Below, piece after piece: positions 52,760 through 60,815 of a stretch of 61,787 nucleotides of DNA. The position numbers were made by a program, and so were the translations under genes. Source of the DNA: an uncultured Bacteroidota bacterium (lineage in GTDB: Bacteria; Bacteroidota; Bacteroidia; Flavobacteriales; Flavobacteriaceae). The notes below the pieces were generated by a model. The model was not told the origin of the DNA and made no database searches. It saw only the letters and a program-made list of their open reading frames with translations. How positions within the stretch are numbered: the stretch's first letter is position 1; every line of letters begins with the position of its first letter. The stretch spans positions 1-61,787 of the forward strand of contig CACIKV010000010.1 of assembly GCA_902587325.1 (NCBI GenBank), given 5' to 3'.

Positions 52760-54195
52760 TTTTTTAATACTAAATCAACAAAATTTTCTTTATAATAATT
52801 TAGTTTATCTAGATCAACTAGAGAATGTTTGGACAATGACCTTAGCTGTCCATCAACATCATTTTCATAATCACTAAAATATTCTTTTTCTGATGCGGTT
52901 ATTTGTTGTGCTGTTCCAATATATGGAGAATAAAAAGCTACAGTTACATTATCAGGTTTTAACATTTTATTAAATTGGATTGTTTCAATAATTGAATCTT
53001 CTTCTTGATCTGGAAGTCCAATTATGTTATAGGTTGTTCTTTTAATTTTTGCTTCCTTTAACAATTTAAAAGCCCGAATTATTTTTTCAGTATCAGCGAA
53101 TCTGTTTAATTTGTCTTCTCTAAAATCTTGAGATGAAAGTTCAATTCCCATTCCAATTCCATCAACCTTTAATTTTTTTAATAAATTTATCGAGGCTGGA
53201 TTAATTCCTTCAGGTCTAGTCTCTATATAGAGCATTATGTCTAATTCTGAATTATTAATCATTTCTGAAAGTTCAATAAGCATTTTTCTATTAATAGATA
53301 AAAAATTAGTATCCTGACATCTGAATAACTTAATTCCAAATTCATTATGTATCTGAGAAATTTCATTAAACACACGTTTAGCTGACTTATTTCTTAAATA
53401 ATTTTTAGCATCAATCAATGTTCCCCTAGAGGAAACTTCTTTAAATCCATAATATCTTTGAATAACAGTTTCAACGCAATAATCACATGCAAACATGCAT
53501 CCTCTTGACATTTCATAATCAATTGCCTTGACTACTTCACCATTATAAGGTCTCAAAAAAACTTGAGGATCAAAAATAGAATAATCATAAGGTGGAATGA
53601 CATCCATATCTTTGATAATAGCTTGTGGTTTATTTGATTGACATTTTCCATCTTTTAAGTACGATAATCCTCTAATACTACTGATTAAATCTAAATTTTT
53701 AAATTTTAAAGAAAATTCATTTAATACAAGCTCAGATTCACCTCTAATTATATAATTCAATTCTGGCATTAATTCAAAAATTTTCTTTGGAACAGCTGTT
53801 GCTTGTAATCCACCGGTAATTAACACGGCATTATTATAATTTTTAGCTATCTCATATCCATATTGAATATTTACATACTCACCCTCACCGTGAATGTGAG
53901 AGGATATAGCTGACCAAAAAATAATTTCAGGTTCAAAATCACTACACAATTTTCTGAAATCATCAACTAGTTGATTGTCATTAAATTTTATATCATCTAA
54001 ATATTCGGTTGGTCTATATTGCTTGTTATTAGTATTGTAAGCTGTTTCATTGAATGTCCATTTAGAATAGAATGTTGCATCAAAAAATTTAACAGTATGT
54101 TGATTAGATTTTAAAATAGATGAATGAGAAGCAACCCATATTGGTGTTATACCTCTACCCCACTTGCTTGGGTTAATAAATAAAATTTTAGCCAT
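52756..54195 (-). CDS. B12-binding domain radical SAM protein
   Basis: The 479-residue protein has an N-terminal Rossmann-like B12-binding domain (about 1-160). The radical SAM cluster motif CMFACDYC follows (C233, C237, C240) in EMSRGCMFACDYCVE. YIETRPEGIN, GIGMGIELSSQDFREDKLN and YNIIGLPDQEEDS complete the barrel. The Fe-S cysteines are intact. The canonical B12-ligand DxHxxG is not evident, so cobalamin may bind without it or be absent. Relatives perform methylations, ring changes or epimerisations. It overlaps the reductase by 4 bases and the Wzz-like gene by 8 bases. Its target in this operon is unknown. Confidence 0.85.
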   Translation of the reverse strand: MAKILFINPSKWGRGITPIWVASHSSILKSNQHTVKFFDATFYSKWTFNETAYNTNNKQYRPTEYLDDIKFNDNQLVDDFRKLCSDFEPEIIFWSAISSHIHGEGEYVNIQYGYEIAKNYNNAVLITGGLQATAVPKKIFELMPELNYIIRGESELVLNEFSLKFKNLDLISSIRGLSYLKDGKCQSNKPQAIIKDMDVIPPYDYSIFDPQVFLRPYNGEVVKAIDYEMSRGCMFACDYCVETVIQRYYGFKEVSSRGTLIDAKNYLRNKSAKRVFNEISQIHNEFGIKLFRCQDTNFLSINRKMLIELSEMINNSELDIMLYIETRPEGINPASINLLKKLKVDGIGMGIELSSQDFREDKLNRFADTEKIIRAFKLLKEAKIKRTTYNIIGLPDQEEDSIIETIQFNKMLKPDNVTVAFYSPYIGTAQQITASEKEYFSDYENDVDGQLRSLSKHSLVDLDKLNYYKENFVDLVLKN

Positions 54196-55192
54196 TTTTT
54201 TTCAATAATTTATTTTTTAACATTGTAAGTAAAATAAAAATGATCCCTGATAGTATACCAAATGAAAACCATAATCTAACTATTTTTGTTCTAACTGGTT
54301 TTGATCTTTCAATAGGTATAAAGCTTGGTTCAATTATACTAAATACGGGTGTTTCTTTCTTTACTTTAATTTTTTGAGATTCAAGTTCCTGAGAAATTTG
54401 CTTGTAAACCTCGTCAATCAAATCAAAGTCATTTTGAAGATCCTTTAACATTATTTTAGTTGTATTGGTAACAAGATTTAGATTTTTATCTTCAAATTCA
54501 ATTAAAAGATTTTTTTTCATTTCTCTTTGCAAAAAAATCTCATCCTTTCTTTCCTTTAAAAAATTTAACTCGTCTTTAGATTTTTTTGTTTGAAAATCAA
54601 TTATAATACTTTGAAGATTAGAACTAGCTATATTAGTTAGTTGAGAAGAAATTTCAGGATGCTTAGTAGTTGAAGAAATTAAAACCAATCCCTTTCTTTC
54701 ATCAACGTTTATTGAAACTAAATTTGAAATCAATTCATGTAAATTTTTTTCAATAGAACTTAATTTAAAACTATTATTTTCTTCTAGGTAAAACTCAAAA
54801 TTATTATTGAAATTTGAATCCATATATTCATTAAACAAATATTCTCTAACGGTGATATTCGATTCATTAAATTCTAAATAAGAATTTGAAAGATTAATTT
54901 TAAAAGGTATACTTTGAGCTATTTCTGGGAACAATTGTGATGGAATATTTTCATCAGAACCAAGACCATTTAATAAATTAAATCCAGTAAAATTAGCTAA
55001 TCCACTTATGGATGAGGATGTTGAGCTATTTGTTTTGGGTAATAATTTTGTCGATGATGTAAACTCAATTGGAGCAATTAAGCTAATAGTAACTCCAATT
55101 AGAGAGAATACAACAGTAAACATAAAAATGGTTTTCCATTTTTTCTTTATTTCATTAAAAATTTCATCAATATCAAATAATTTTTTTTCCAT
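54188..55192 (-). CDS. wzz: Wzz-like polysaccharide chain-length determinant
   Basis: The 334-residue protein has an N-terminal cytoplasmic part (MEKKLFDIDEIFNEIKKKW) and a first membrane helix (about 21-43, MFTVVFSLIGVTISLIAP). A periplasmic domain with coiled-coil stretches follows (about 215-270). Before the second helix (about 303-325) comes PSFIPIERSKPVRTK, the Pro-rich Wzz motif. There is no C-terminal kinase. I choose the ATG at 55190-55192, 4 bases after the ahcY stop; a longer form from 55246 would overlap ahcY by 50 bases. It controls polymer length with Wzy and may contact the SLBB export protein. Confidence 0.88.
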   Translation of the reverse strand: MEKKLFDIDEIFNEIKKKWKTIFMFTVVFSLIGVTISLIAPIEFTSSTKLLPKTNSSTSSSISGLANFTGFNLLNGLGSDENIPSQLFPEIAQSIPFKINLSNSYLEFNESNITVREYLFNEYMDSNFNNNFEFYLEENNSFKLSSIEKNLHELISNLVSINVDERKGLVLISSTTKHPEISSQLTNIASSNLQSIIIDFQTKKSKDELNFLKERKDEIFLQREMKKNLLIEFEDKNLNLVTNTTKIMLKDLQNDFDLIDEVYKQISQELESQKIKVKKETPVFSIIEPSFIPIERSKPVRTKIVRLWFSFGILSGIIFILLTMLKNKLLKKNG

Positions 55193-55196
55193 AATT

Positions 55197-56504
55197 TCAA
55201 TATCTGTAATATTCTGGTTTATATGGTCCACTAATTTCAACTCCAATATACTTAGCCTGATCAGAGGATAATTCTTCTAATTCTACTCCAAGTCTATCTA
55301 GATGAAGTTTTGCTACTTTTTCATCTAAATGCTTTGGAAGCATGTAAACTTCATTTTTATAATCTTTATAATTTTGCCATAACTCAATTTGAGCCAAAGT
55401 TTGATTAGTAAAAGAATTACTCATTACAAAACTCGGATGGCCAGTAGCGCATCCCAAATTAACTAATCTACCCTCAGCTAAAATTATAATATCTTTACCA
55501 TCAATATTATACATATCAACTTGAGGTTTAATTTCAATTTTAGTGGATCCATAGTTTTTATTTAGCCAAGCCATATCTATTTCATTATCAAAATGTCCAA
55601 TATTACATACAATAGCTTTATCTTTCATCATTCTAAAATGTTCTTCCCTCAAAATATCTTTGTTTCCTGTTGCAGTAACTATTATATCAGCATTTTTTGC
55701 TACAGTTTTCATTTTTTTTACTTCATATCCGTCCATTGATGCTTGTAAAGCACAAATTGGGTCAATCTCAACAACTGTAACTATTGCTCCAGCACCACGA
55801 AAAGATGCTACTGTACCTTTTCCCACATCACCATAACCTGCTACTACAACTCTTTTTCCTGCCATCATTATATCAGTTGCTCGTCTGACAGCATCAACAG
55901 CACTTTCTTGACAACCATACTTATTATCAAATTTAGATTTTGTAACAGAATCATTAACATTAATTGCAGGTAAAGGAAGGGTGCCTTTTTTAACTCTTTC
56001 ATAAAGCCTATGAACACCAGTTGTTGTTTCCTCAGATAGACCTCTGATATTTTCTACCAATTTAGGATACGTGTCCAAAACTAAATTTGTGAGATCACCT
56101 CCATCATCTAAAATCATGTTTAAAGGTTTCTGGGCGTTACCAAAAAACAATGTTTGTTCAATACACCAATCGAATTCTTCTTCATTCATGCCTTTCCAAG
56201 CATAAACTGAAATACCGGCTGCAGCAATTGCAGCTGCAGCGTGATCTTGAGTTGAAAAAATATTGCAAGAGCTCCAAGTTACTTCCGCTCCGAGTTCAAC
56301 TAAAGTTTCAATTAGTACTGCTGTTTGAATTGTCATGTGTAAACAACCCGCTATTCTTGCTCCTTTTAATGGCTTAGAATCGGAGTATTCTTTCCTAATT
56401 GACATTAATCCTGGCATTTCAGCTTCAGCTAGTCTAATTTCATTTCTTCCCCACTCAGCCAGTGAGATATCTTTAACTTTATATTTTATGTATTTTCTAT
56501 TCAT
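55197..56504 (-). CDS. ahcY: Adenosylhomocysteinase
   Basis: The 435-residue protein has [20 protein letters not shown] and [16 protein letters not shown]. The NAD-binding [18 protein letters not shown] and a C-terminus ending KPEYYRY mark it as S-adenosylhomocysteine hydrolase. It removes the methyltransferase product inhibitor S-adenosylhomocysteine. It overlaps metK by 4 bases and is 4 bases from the Wzz-like gene, so it appears to be co-transcribed with the polysaccharide locus. That placement is unusual for this housekeeping gene. Confidence 0.97.
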   Translation of the reverse strand: MNRKYIKYKVKDISLAEWGRNEIRLAEAEMPGLMSIRKEYSDSKPLKGARIAGCLHMTIQTAVLIETLVELGAEVTWSSCNIFSTQDHAAAAIAAAGISVYAWKGMNEEEFDWCIEQTLFFGNAQKPLNMILDDGGDLTNLVLDTYPKLVENIRGLSEETTTGVHRLYERVKKGTLPLPAINVNDSVTKSKFDNKYGCQESAVDAVRRATDIMMAGKRVVVAGYGDVGKGTVASFRGAGAIVTVVEIDPICALQASMDGYEVKKMKTVAKNADIIVTATGNKDILREEHFRMMKDKAIVCNIGHFDNEIDMAWLNKNYGSTKIEIKPQVDMYNIDGKDIIILAEGRLVNLGCATGHPSFVMSNSFTNQTLAQIELWQNYKDYKNEVYMLPKHLDEKVAKLHLDRLGVELEELSSDQAKYIGVEISGPYKPEYYRY

Positions 56505-57754
56505 GATAAATTAAAATGATTTTTTATTTTTTCTACGTAGTCTAACTTTTCCCATGTAAAAAGTTCGACTTCTTTTTCAATTACATCTCCATTTAAATTT
56601 TTAAAACTTTTTTTTATAATCTTTGATTCTCTTCCCATGTGACCATATGATGCTGTTTCAGAATAAATTGGATTCCTTAACCTTAATCTCTTTTCAATGT
56701 GATAAGGTCTCATATCAAATATTTTTAAAACTTTTTCAGCAATTTCAGAATCACTTAATTTAATTTTGGATGTACCGTAAGTATTTACATAAATACCCAT
56801 AGGAAAGGCTATACCAATTGCATAACCAACTTGTACTAAGCATTGATCAGCAATTCCTGATGCAACTAAGTTTTTTGCAATATGACGAGCAGCATAAGCA
56901 GCACTTCTATCAACTTTACTTGGATCTTTTCCTGAAAATGCACCTCCACCATGAGCGCCTTTACCACCATATGTGTCAACTATTATTTTTCTTCCGGTCA
57001 AACCAGTATCTCCATGTGGACCACCGATAACAAATTTTCCAGTTGGATTAATGTAATAATTGATTTTTTCGTGAAAGAGTTTCTTGAAATATGAATACTT
57101 ATTTAATATTCTAGGTACTAAGATTGATAACATATCCAGCTTTATTTTTTTTAGCATTATATCTTCTTGATCAAAATCATCATGCTGTGTTGAAATTACA
57201 ATATCTGTTATTTTTTCTGGTTTATTATCATTCGAATATTTTAATGTAACTTGAGCTTTTGAGTCGGGTCTTAAATATTTTATTTCATTATTTTCACGTC
57301 TAATAATAGCAAGTTCTTCTAAAATTTTGTGAGATAAATCCAAAGCAATTGGAATATAACTTTTTGTTTCATTACAAGCATATCCAAACATAATTCCTTG
57401 ATCACCAGCACCTTGATCTTCAGCATTGTTTTTTTCAACACCTTGATTTATATCAGGAGATTGCTCATGTAAATACGACTCTACTTTACAAGATTTATGA
57501 TCAAAAAGGTAGTCTGGATTATCATAACCAATTTTCTTAATTTTTTCTCTCGCTATTTGTATTTCGTCAATTTTTGATTTAGACTTTACCTCGCCTGCTA
57601 AAATTACAAGATTTGTTGTAACTAATGTTTCACAAGCAACTTTTGAGGATGGATCAAAAGCAAGATAATTATCTATAATTGAATCACTAATTTGATCACA
57701 TATTTTATCTGGATGACCTTCACTGACTGATTCTGAAGTAAAAAAATAGGACAT
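56501..57754 (-). CDS. metK: S-adenosylmethionine synthetase
   Basis: The 417-residue protein starts [20 protein letters not shown] (H14, D16). It has [29 protein letters not shown] and [19 protein letters not shown], all complete. It makes S-adenosylmethionine from methionine and ATP. With ahcY (4-base overlap) it forms a methyl-cycle pair at the head of the long minus-strand run, which holds two methyltransferases and a radical SAM enzyme. The 76-base upstream gap contains two small inverted repeats; I saw no SAM riboswitch fold there. Confidence 0.97.
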   Translation of the reverse strand: MSYFFTSESVSEGHPDKICDQISDSIIDNYLAFDPSSKVACETLVTTNLVILAGEVKSKSKIDEIQIAREKIKKIGYDNPDYLFDHKSCKVESYLHEQSPDINQGVEKNNAEDQGAGDQGIMFGYACNETKSYIPIALDLSHKILEELAIIRRENNEIKYLRPDSKAQVTLKYSNDNKPEKITDIVISTQHDDFDQEDIMLKKIKLDMLSILVPRILNKYSYFKKLFHEKINYYINPTGKFVIGGPHGDTGLTGRKIIVDTYGGKGAHGGGAFSGKDPSKVDRSAAYAARHIAKNLVASGIADQCLVQVGYAIGIAFPMGIYVNTYGTSKIKLSDSEIAEKVLKIFDMRPYHIEKRLRLRNPIYSETASYGHMGRESKIIKKSFKNLNGDVIEKEVELFTWEKLDYVEKIKNHFNLS

Positions 57755-57773
57755 AATTTATATTAAGGTATAT

Positions 57774-57801
57774 AATAGCTTCGCTATTTGTGTAACACAA
57801 A
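57774..57801. promoter_or_regulatory. Two adjacent inverted repeats upstream of metK
   Basis: AATAGC-TTC-GCTATT (57774-57788) is a 6-bp stem with a 3-base loop. It overlaps TTTGTG-TAA-CACAAA (57787-57801), a 6-bp palindrome. Both lie between the winged-helix gene and metK in the leader of the polysaccharide run. They are candidate operator or attenuator elements. The CACAAA arms recall the ACAAAAT/ATTTTGT repeat at 58409-58427. Confidence 0.4.
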
Positions 57802-57830
57802 GTAATTTAAGTAAATATCATAAAATAAAT

Positions 57831-58340
57831 TTATTGACTATTATAAATCAATAAATCAAATTCCTCTTTAATCAACTTTTCAGTAGAAAACTTAACTTTT
57901 CTGTTAATTATTTTTTCAATTTTAAATGAAATTTCTTCTAAAAAATTATTGTTGATGTTAGTTCCTAAAATTAAAATCTCAATAAGACCTGAATCCACAC
58001 CTTTAGCTGAATCTCCAAGAAGATATATTTTATCAATATGACCTATTTTATCAAAAATCACTTCAAGGGCACGCTCAATACCTAAGTGCTGTCTAACTAT
58101 TTTCTGTAATGTATTAAAAAGTGGATGTTTTTGATTTGCTGAATATATAATTTTGTTATTAGATGATGATTTTATTAAATATCCTGCTTTAGATAAATTA
58201 TTAAGTTCTTTTCTAATTGAATTTGTTGATTCACCAAATTCTGATGCAAGTCCATTTAAATAACCTGTATTACTAATATTAATAAAAAATTTTATTAGCA
58301 ATTTTAAACGTGTTTTAGACTTAATTAAATGTTCTAACAT
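57831..58340 (-). CDS. Winged-helix regulator with degenerate nucleotidyltransferase-like domain
   Basis: The 169-residue protein has an N-terminal winged helix (about 1-65). Its recognition part is EFGESTNSIRKELNNLSKAGYL and its wing is SNNKIIYSANQ. A C-terminal domain (about 88-169) reads IDKIYLLGDSAKGVDSGLIEILILG. This resembles a nucleotidyltransferase fold, but the usual catalytic Asp pair is changed. Similar proteins occur beside surface polysaccharide loci in Bacteroidota. It lies upstream of metK on the same strand and is divergent from the lipoprotein-wzi pair. It may control both directions; that is inference. Confidence 0.78.
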   Translation of the reverse strand: MLEHLIKSKTRLKLLIKFFINISNTGYLNGLASEFGESTNSIRKELNNLSKAGYLIKSSSNNKIIYSANQKHPLFNTLQKIVRQHLGIERALEVIFDKIGHIDKIYLLGDSAKGVDSGLIEILILGTNINNNFLEEISFKIEKIINRKVKFSTEKLIKEEFDLLIYNSQ

Positions 58341-58345
58341 AAATT

Positions 58346-58362
58346 AAGTAACAAAATTACTT
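58346..58362 (-). promoter_or_regulatory. Inverted repeat with embedded -7-like element upstream of the regulator
   Basis: AAGTAA (58346-58351), spacer CAAAA, TTACTT (58357-58362). On the minus strand it contains TAATTTTG (58352-58359), matching the Bacteroidota -7 consensus TAnnTTTG, 11 bases from the regulator ATG. An operator overlapping the promoter would suit autoregulation. No good -33 TTG is visible at the usual distance. Confidence 0.4.
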
Positions 58363-58408
58363 GTTTTTTTTATTTATTAAAATAATTTTAATAAAATTAT
58401 GCATAATC

Positions 58409-58427
58409 ACAAAATAATTAATTTTGT
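58409..58427 (+). promoter_or_regulatory. Inverted repeat with embedded -7-like element upstream of the lipoprotein-wzi pair
   Basis: ACAAAAT (58409-58415), spacer AATTA, ATTTTGT (58421-58427) is a perfect 7-bp inverted repeat. On the plus strand TAATTTTG (58419-58426) matches TAnnTTTG and ends 20 bases before the ATG at 58447. A palindrome over a promoter suggests regulator binding. A clear -33 element is lacking. Confidence 0.42.
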
Positions 58428-58446
58428 AATTCAGAATTAATAATTT

Positions 58447-59142
58447 ATGAAAAAACATTTTTTTATCATTTTTATATTCCTTTTGTATAATTCATGTTCT
58501 TACCCTGAAATCATTAGCGATATTTTGGTGTTTGATGAAAACTTTGAAAATAAAATCCCAAATGAAATTGATGGTGGAAACTTATCGAAATATAATAACA
58601 ATTATGTGTTAGGAGATTTTAACAATGATGGTTTTATTTTACATATTCCAGAGCCGGGAAATCACGATTATGTTTTTGTTTCTTTTGATTTATATGTCCA
58701 CGGATCCTGGGACGGGAATAGAAATGGATTTGAAAAAAATGATAAACCTGATAAATGGATATTAGAATTTAAACCTGATATGGACTTACATAAAGATCCT
58801 GATTATGATAAATTTGAAACTACTTTCTCAAATTCACCATGCTATTCAAACTATTGCCTAAGACAATCCTTTCCCCAACCATATCCATTTGAAAATAATC
58901 CAACAACTGGACATCTTTTAACTAATTTGGAAACAAAATGTGAAAATAATTTTTTTGGCGGTCCAACCACTTTATATAAAATTGAAAAAGGATTCAATAG
59001 TTCAGGAGGTTCTGTTATTATAAGATTTTATGATGAATTATATCAACCTAATGCTATAGATAAAGATGGTATTCCTCAGCAAAAATGTGATGAAAGTTGG
59101 TCGATAGATAATATCAAAATAAGAGTGGTTAAATATAATTAA
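58447..59142 (+). CDS. Secreted lipoprotein with beta-jelly-roll-like domain, unknown function
   Basis: The 231-residue protein has a short lipoprotein-type signal ending LLYNSC (C17). It is followed by LVFDENFEN, a common start of concanavalin-like jelly-roll domains. Aromatic and Asp-rich strands (FVSFDLYVHGSWDGNRNGF, KWILEFKPD) continue, with the late SWSIDNIKIRVV that is typical of such folds. Four Cys in the second half (SPCYSNYC and later) could form disulfides. It overlaps wzi by one base (TAATG), so a role at the cell surface with capsule is likely. It may bind or cleave the polysaccharide; no catalytic residues are recognised. Confidence 0.6.
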   Translation: MKKHFFIIFIFLLYNSCSYPEIISDILVFDENFENKIPNEIDGGNLSKYNNNYVLGDFNNDGFILHIPEPGNHDYVFVSFDLYVHGSWDGNRNGFEKNDKPDKWILEFKPDMDLHKDPDYDKFETTFSNSPCYSNYCLRQSFPQPYPFENNPTTGHLLTNLETKCENNFFGGPTTLYKIEKGFNSSGGSVIIRFYDELYQPNAIDKDGIPQQKCDESWSIDNIKIRVVKYN

Positions 59143-60815
59143 TGAAATATATATATATATTCATTATTATTCCATTAGTAATAAATTCTCAAACTATTAG
59201 CTTGAATGAATCTCATATTGAGAATTATATAAGAACAATGCAATTGGCTGGGAAGTTAAAAACTAAGACCTCTTTAACTATTAGACCTATATCTTCTACC
59301 ATAATTAAAGATGAAGATGATTTTTTTAAAAAAAATTACAGCTATTCTCTTTTAAACTTTAATGACAAAATTGAATTAAAACTACTACCAATTGATTATA
59401 ACATTGAATATAATGAAAAACACCCCTATAATAGAAATAATGGGAGCATGATACCCAATAGTGGGTATCAACATATTTTAAGCGCTGGATTTTTTATAAA
59501 ACTTGGGCCTATTTCTCTACAACTAAAACCAGAACATTTGTATGCTGAAAATAATGATTATGATGGTTTTTGGGAAGGTCATTATGAAGAAATTTGGGCA
59601 GAAAGATATAGCACATGGAATAATATTGACATGCCTGAGAGATTTGGTTATAATTCACACAGTAAATTTCTTTTTGGACAATCAAATATCAAATTAAATT
59701 TTAGGTCACTTTCTATTGGTTTTTCTAATGAAAATATATGGTGGGGTCCATCGCAAAGAAATGGTATTATGATGAGTAATAATGCAAGAGGTTTTAGGCA
59801 CATTACATTTAATACAATCAAACCAATTAAAACATTTGCTGGAAATTTTGAGTGGCAAATTATTTCAGGAAGACTAGAACCATCAGGATATACTCCACCA
59901 AATATTGACAAAACATACAATGGTGTTAAACTTTATATACCAAAAGAAAATGAAATTAGAGAAGTTGATTGGAGATATTTTCAAGGCATGATATTAGTTT
60001 ACAGTCCCAAATGGGTTAATGGACTACATTTAGGTGCCATTAGGTGGGCTCAAATGTATAGCGCTCTTGCTGATGGAAGATATTCATGGTTAGGAAAATC
60101 AAATTATTTTCCAATATTTACAAATCTTTTTAGGAAAAATGACCTAAATTCTGATATCCAAGAACAAATAGATCAAGGAGCTGGAGTTTTCTTTAGGTGG
60201 GTTTGGGAAAAAGAAAAGACTGAAATTTATGCAGAATATAACTATGATGATTCAAAACTTAACCTTAGAGATTTATTATTAGATGATGATTCTGCCAGAG
60301 GATCTACAATGGGCATAAAAAAAATTATTGAGAATAGTAAAAATATTTACGAGATAGCATGGGAATGGACAAAAATGGAACAAAGTGGATCCAGATTGCT
60401 GAGAGGTGGGGGATCCTGGTATCGTCATGCTTTTGTCAGACACGGTTATACTAATAAGGGAGAGATTTTAGGTGCCAGCATTGGTCCAGGGAGCAATTCA
60501 CATTATCTATCGATCAAAAAATTGAATGATAAGAGTCAAATAGGATTAGCACTTGAAATTGTTGAAAATGATAATGATTTTTATTATGCTGCATTTCAAG
60601 ATGCTAGAGATTTTAGAAGGTATTGGAAAGATTTTAATTTACACTTAACTTTTACAAAAAGATATAAAAACTTCTGGCTATCGTCAAGATTAGCTTACTT
60701 AAGATCATTAAATTACCAATGGGAATTAGAAGATTTTGCTAATGATTATTATCATCCAGGGAGAGACATTTCTAATTTTCATTTGAGCATTAATCTCTCT
60801 TATTTTGTGAAATAA
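59142..60815 (+). CDS. wzi: Wzi-family capsule assembly outer-membrane protein
   Basis: The 557-residue protein has a short signal peptide (1-16, ending NSQ). An N-terminal helical part (about 20-50) precedes a beta-barrel with many alternating aromatic strands. The conserved Wzi phrase is ENIWWGPSQRNGIMMSNNARGF (given here as ENIWWGPSQRNG and MMSNNARGF). Late strands include WLSSRLAYLRSLNYQW and a C-terminal aromatic ending INLSYFVK, typical of outer-membrane proteins. Wzi proteins help hold or assemble capsule at the cell surface. It overlaps the convergent glycosyltransferase end by 26 bases. Confidence 0.85.
   Translation: MKYIYIFIIIPLVINSQTISLNESHIENYIRTMQLAGKLKTKTSLTIRPISSTIIKDEDDFFKKNYSYSLLNFNDKIELKLLPIDYNIEYNEKHPYNRNNGSMIPNSGYQHILSAGFFIKLGPISLQLKPEHLYAENNDYDGFWEGHYEEIWAERYSTWNNIDMPERFGYNSHSKFLFGQSNIKLNFRSLSIGFSNENIWWGPSQRNGIMMSNNARGFRHITFNTIKPIKTFAGNFEWQIISGRLEPSGYTPPNIDKTYNGVKLYIPKENEIREVDWRYFQGMILVYSPKWVNGLHLGAIRWAQMYSALADGRYSWLGKSNYFPIFTNLFRKNDLNSDIQEQIDQGAGVFFRWVWEKEKTEIYAEYNYDDSKLNLRDLLLDDDSARGSTMGIKKIIENSKNIYEIAWEWTKMEQSGSRLLRGGGSWYRHAFVRHGYTNKGEILGASIGPGSNSHYLSIKKLNDKSQIGLALEIVENDNDFYYAAFQDARDFRRYWKDFNLHLTFTKRYKNFWLSSRLAYLRSLNYQWELEDFANDYYHPGRDISNFHLSINLSYFVK

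Noticed and set aside
55193-55246. Longer N-terminus of the Wzz-like protein starting at 55246
   Set aside because: It would overlap ahcY by 50 bases, and the extra 18 residues do not look like a Wzz start; the ATG at 55192 fits the tight spacing.
11194-57754. Mobile island with integrase, transposase or attachment repeats
   Set aside because: I found no transposase, integrase, terminal repeats or broken IS among the genes, although gene content is of the variable kind.
57755-57830. SAM riboswitch upstream of metK
   Set aside because: The 76-base gap holds only two short palindromes; the multi-stem arrangement of known SAM riboswitches is not seen and the region is too short.
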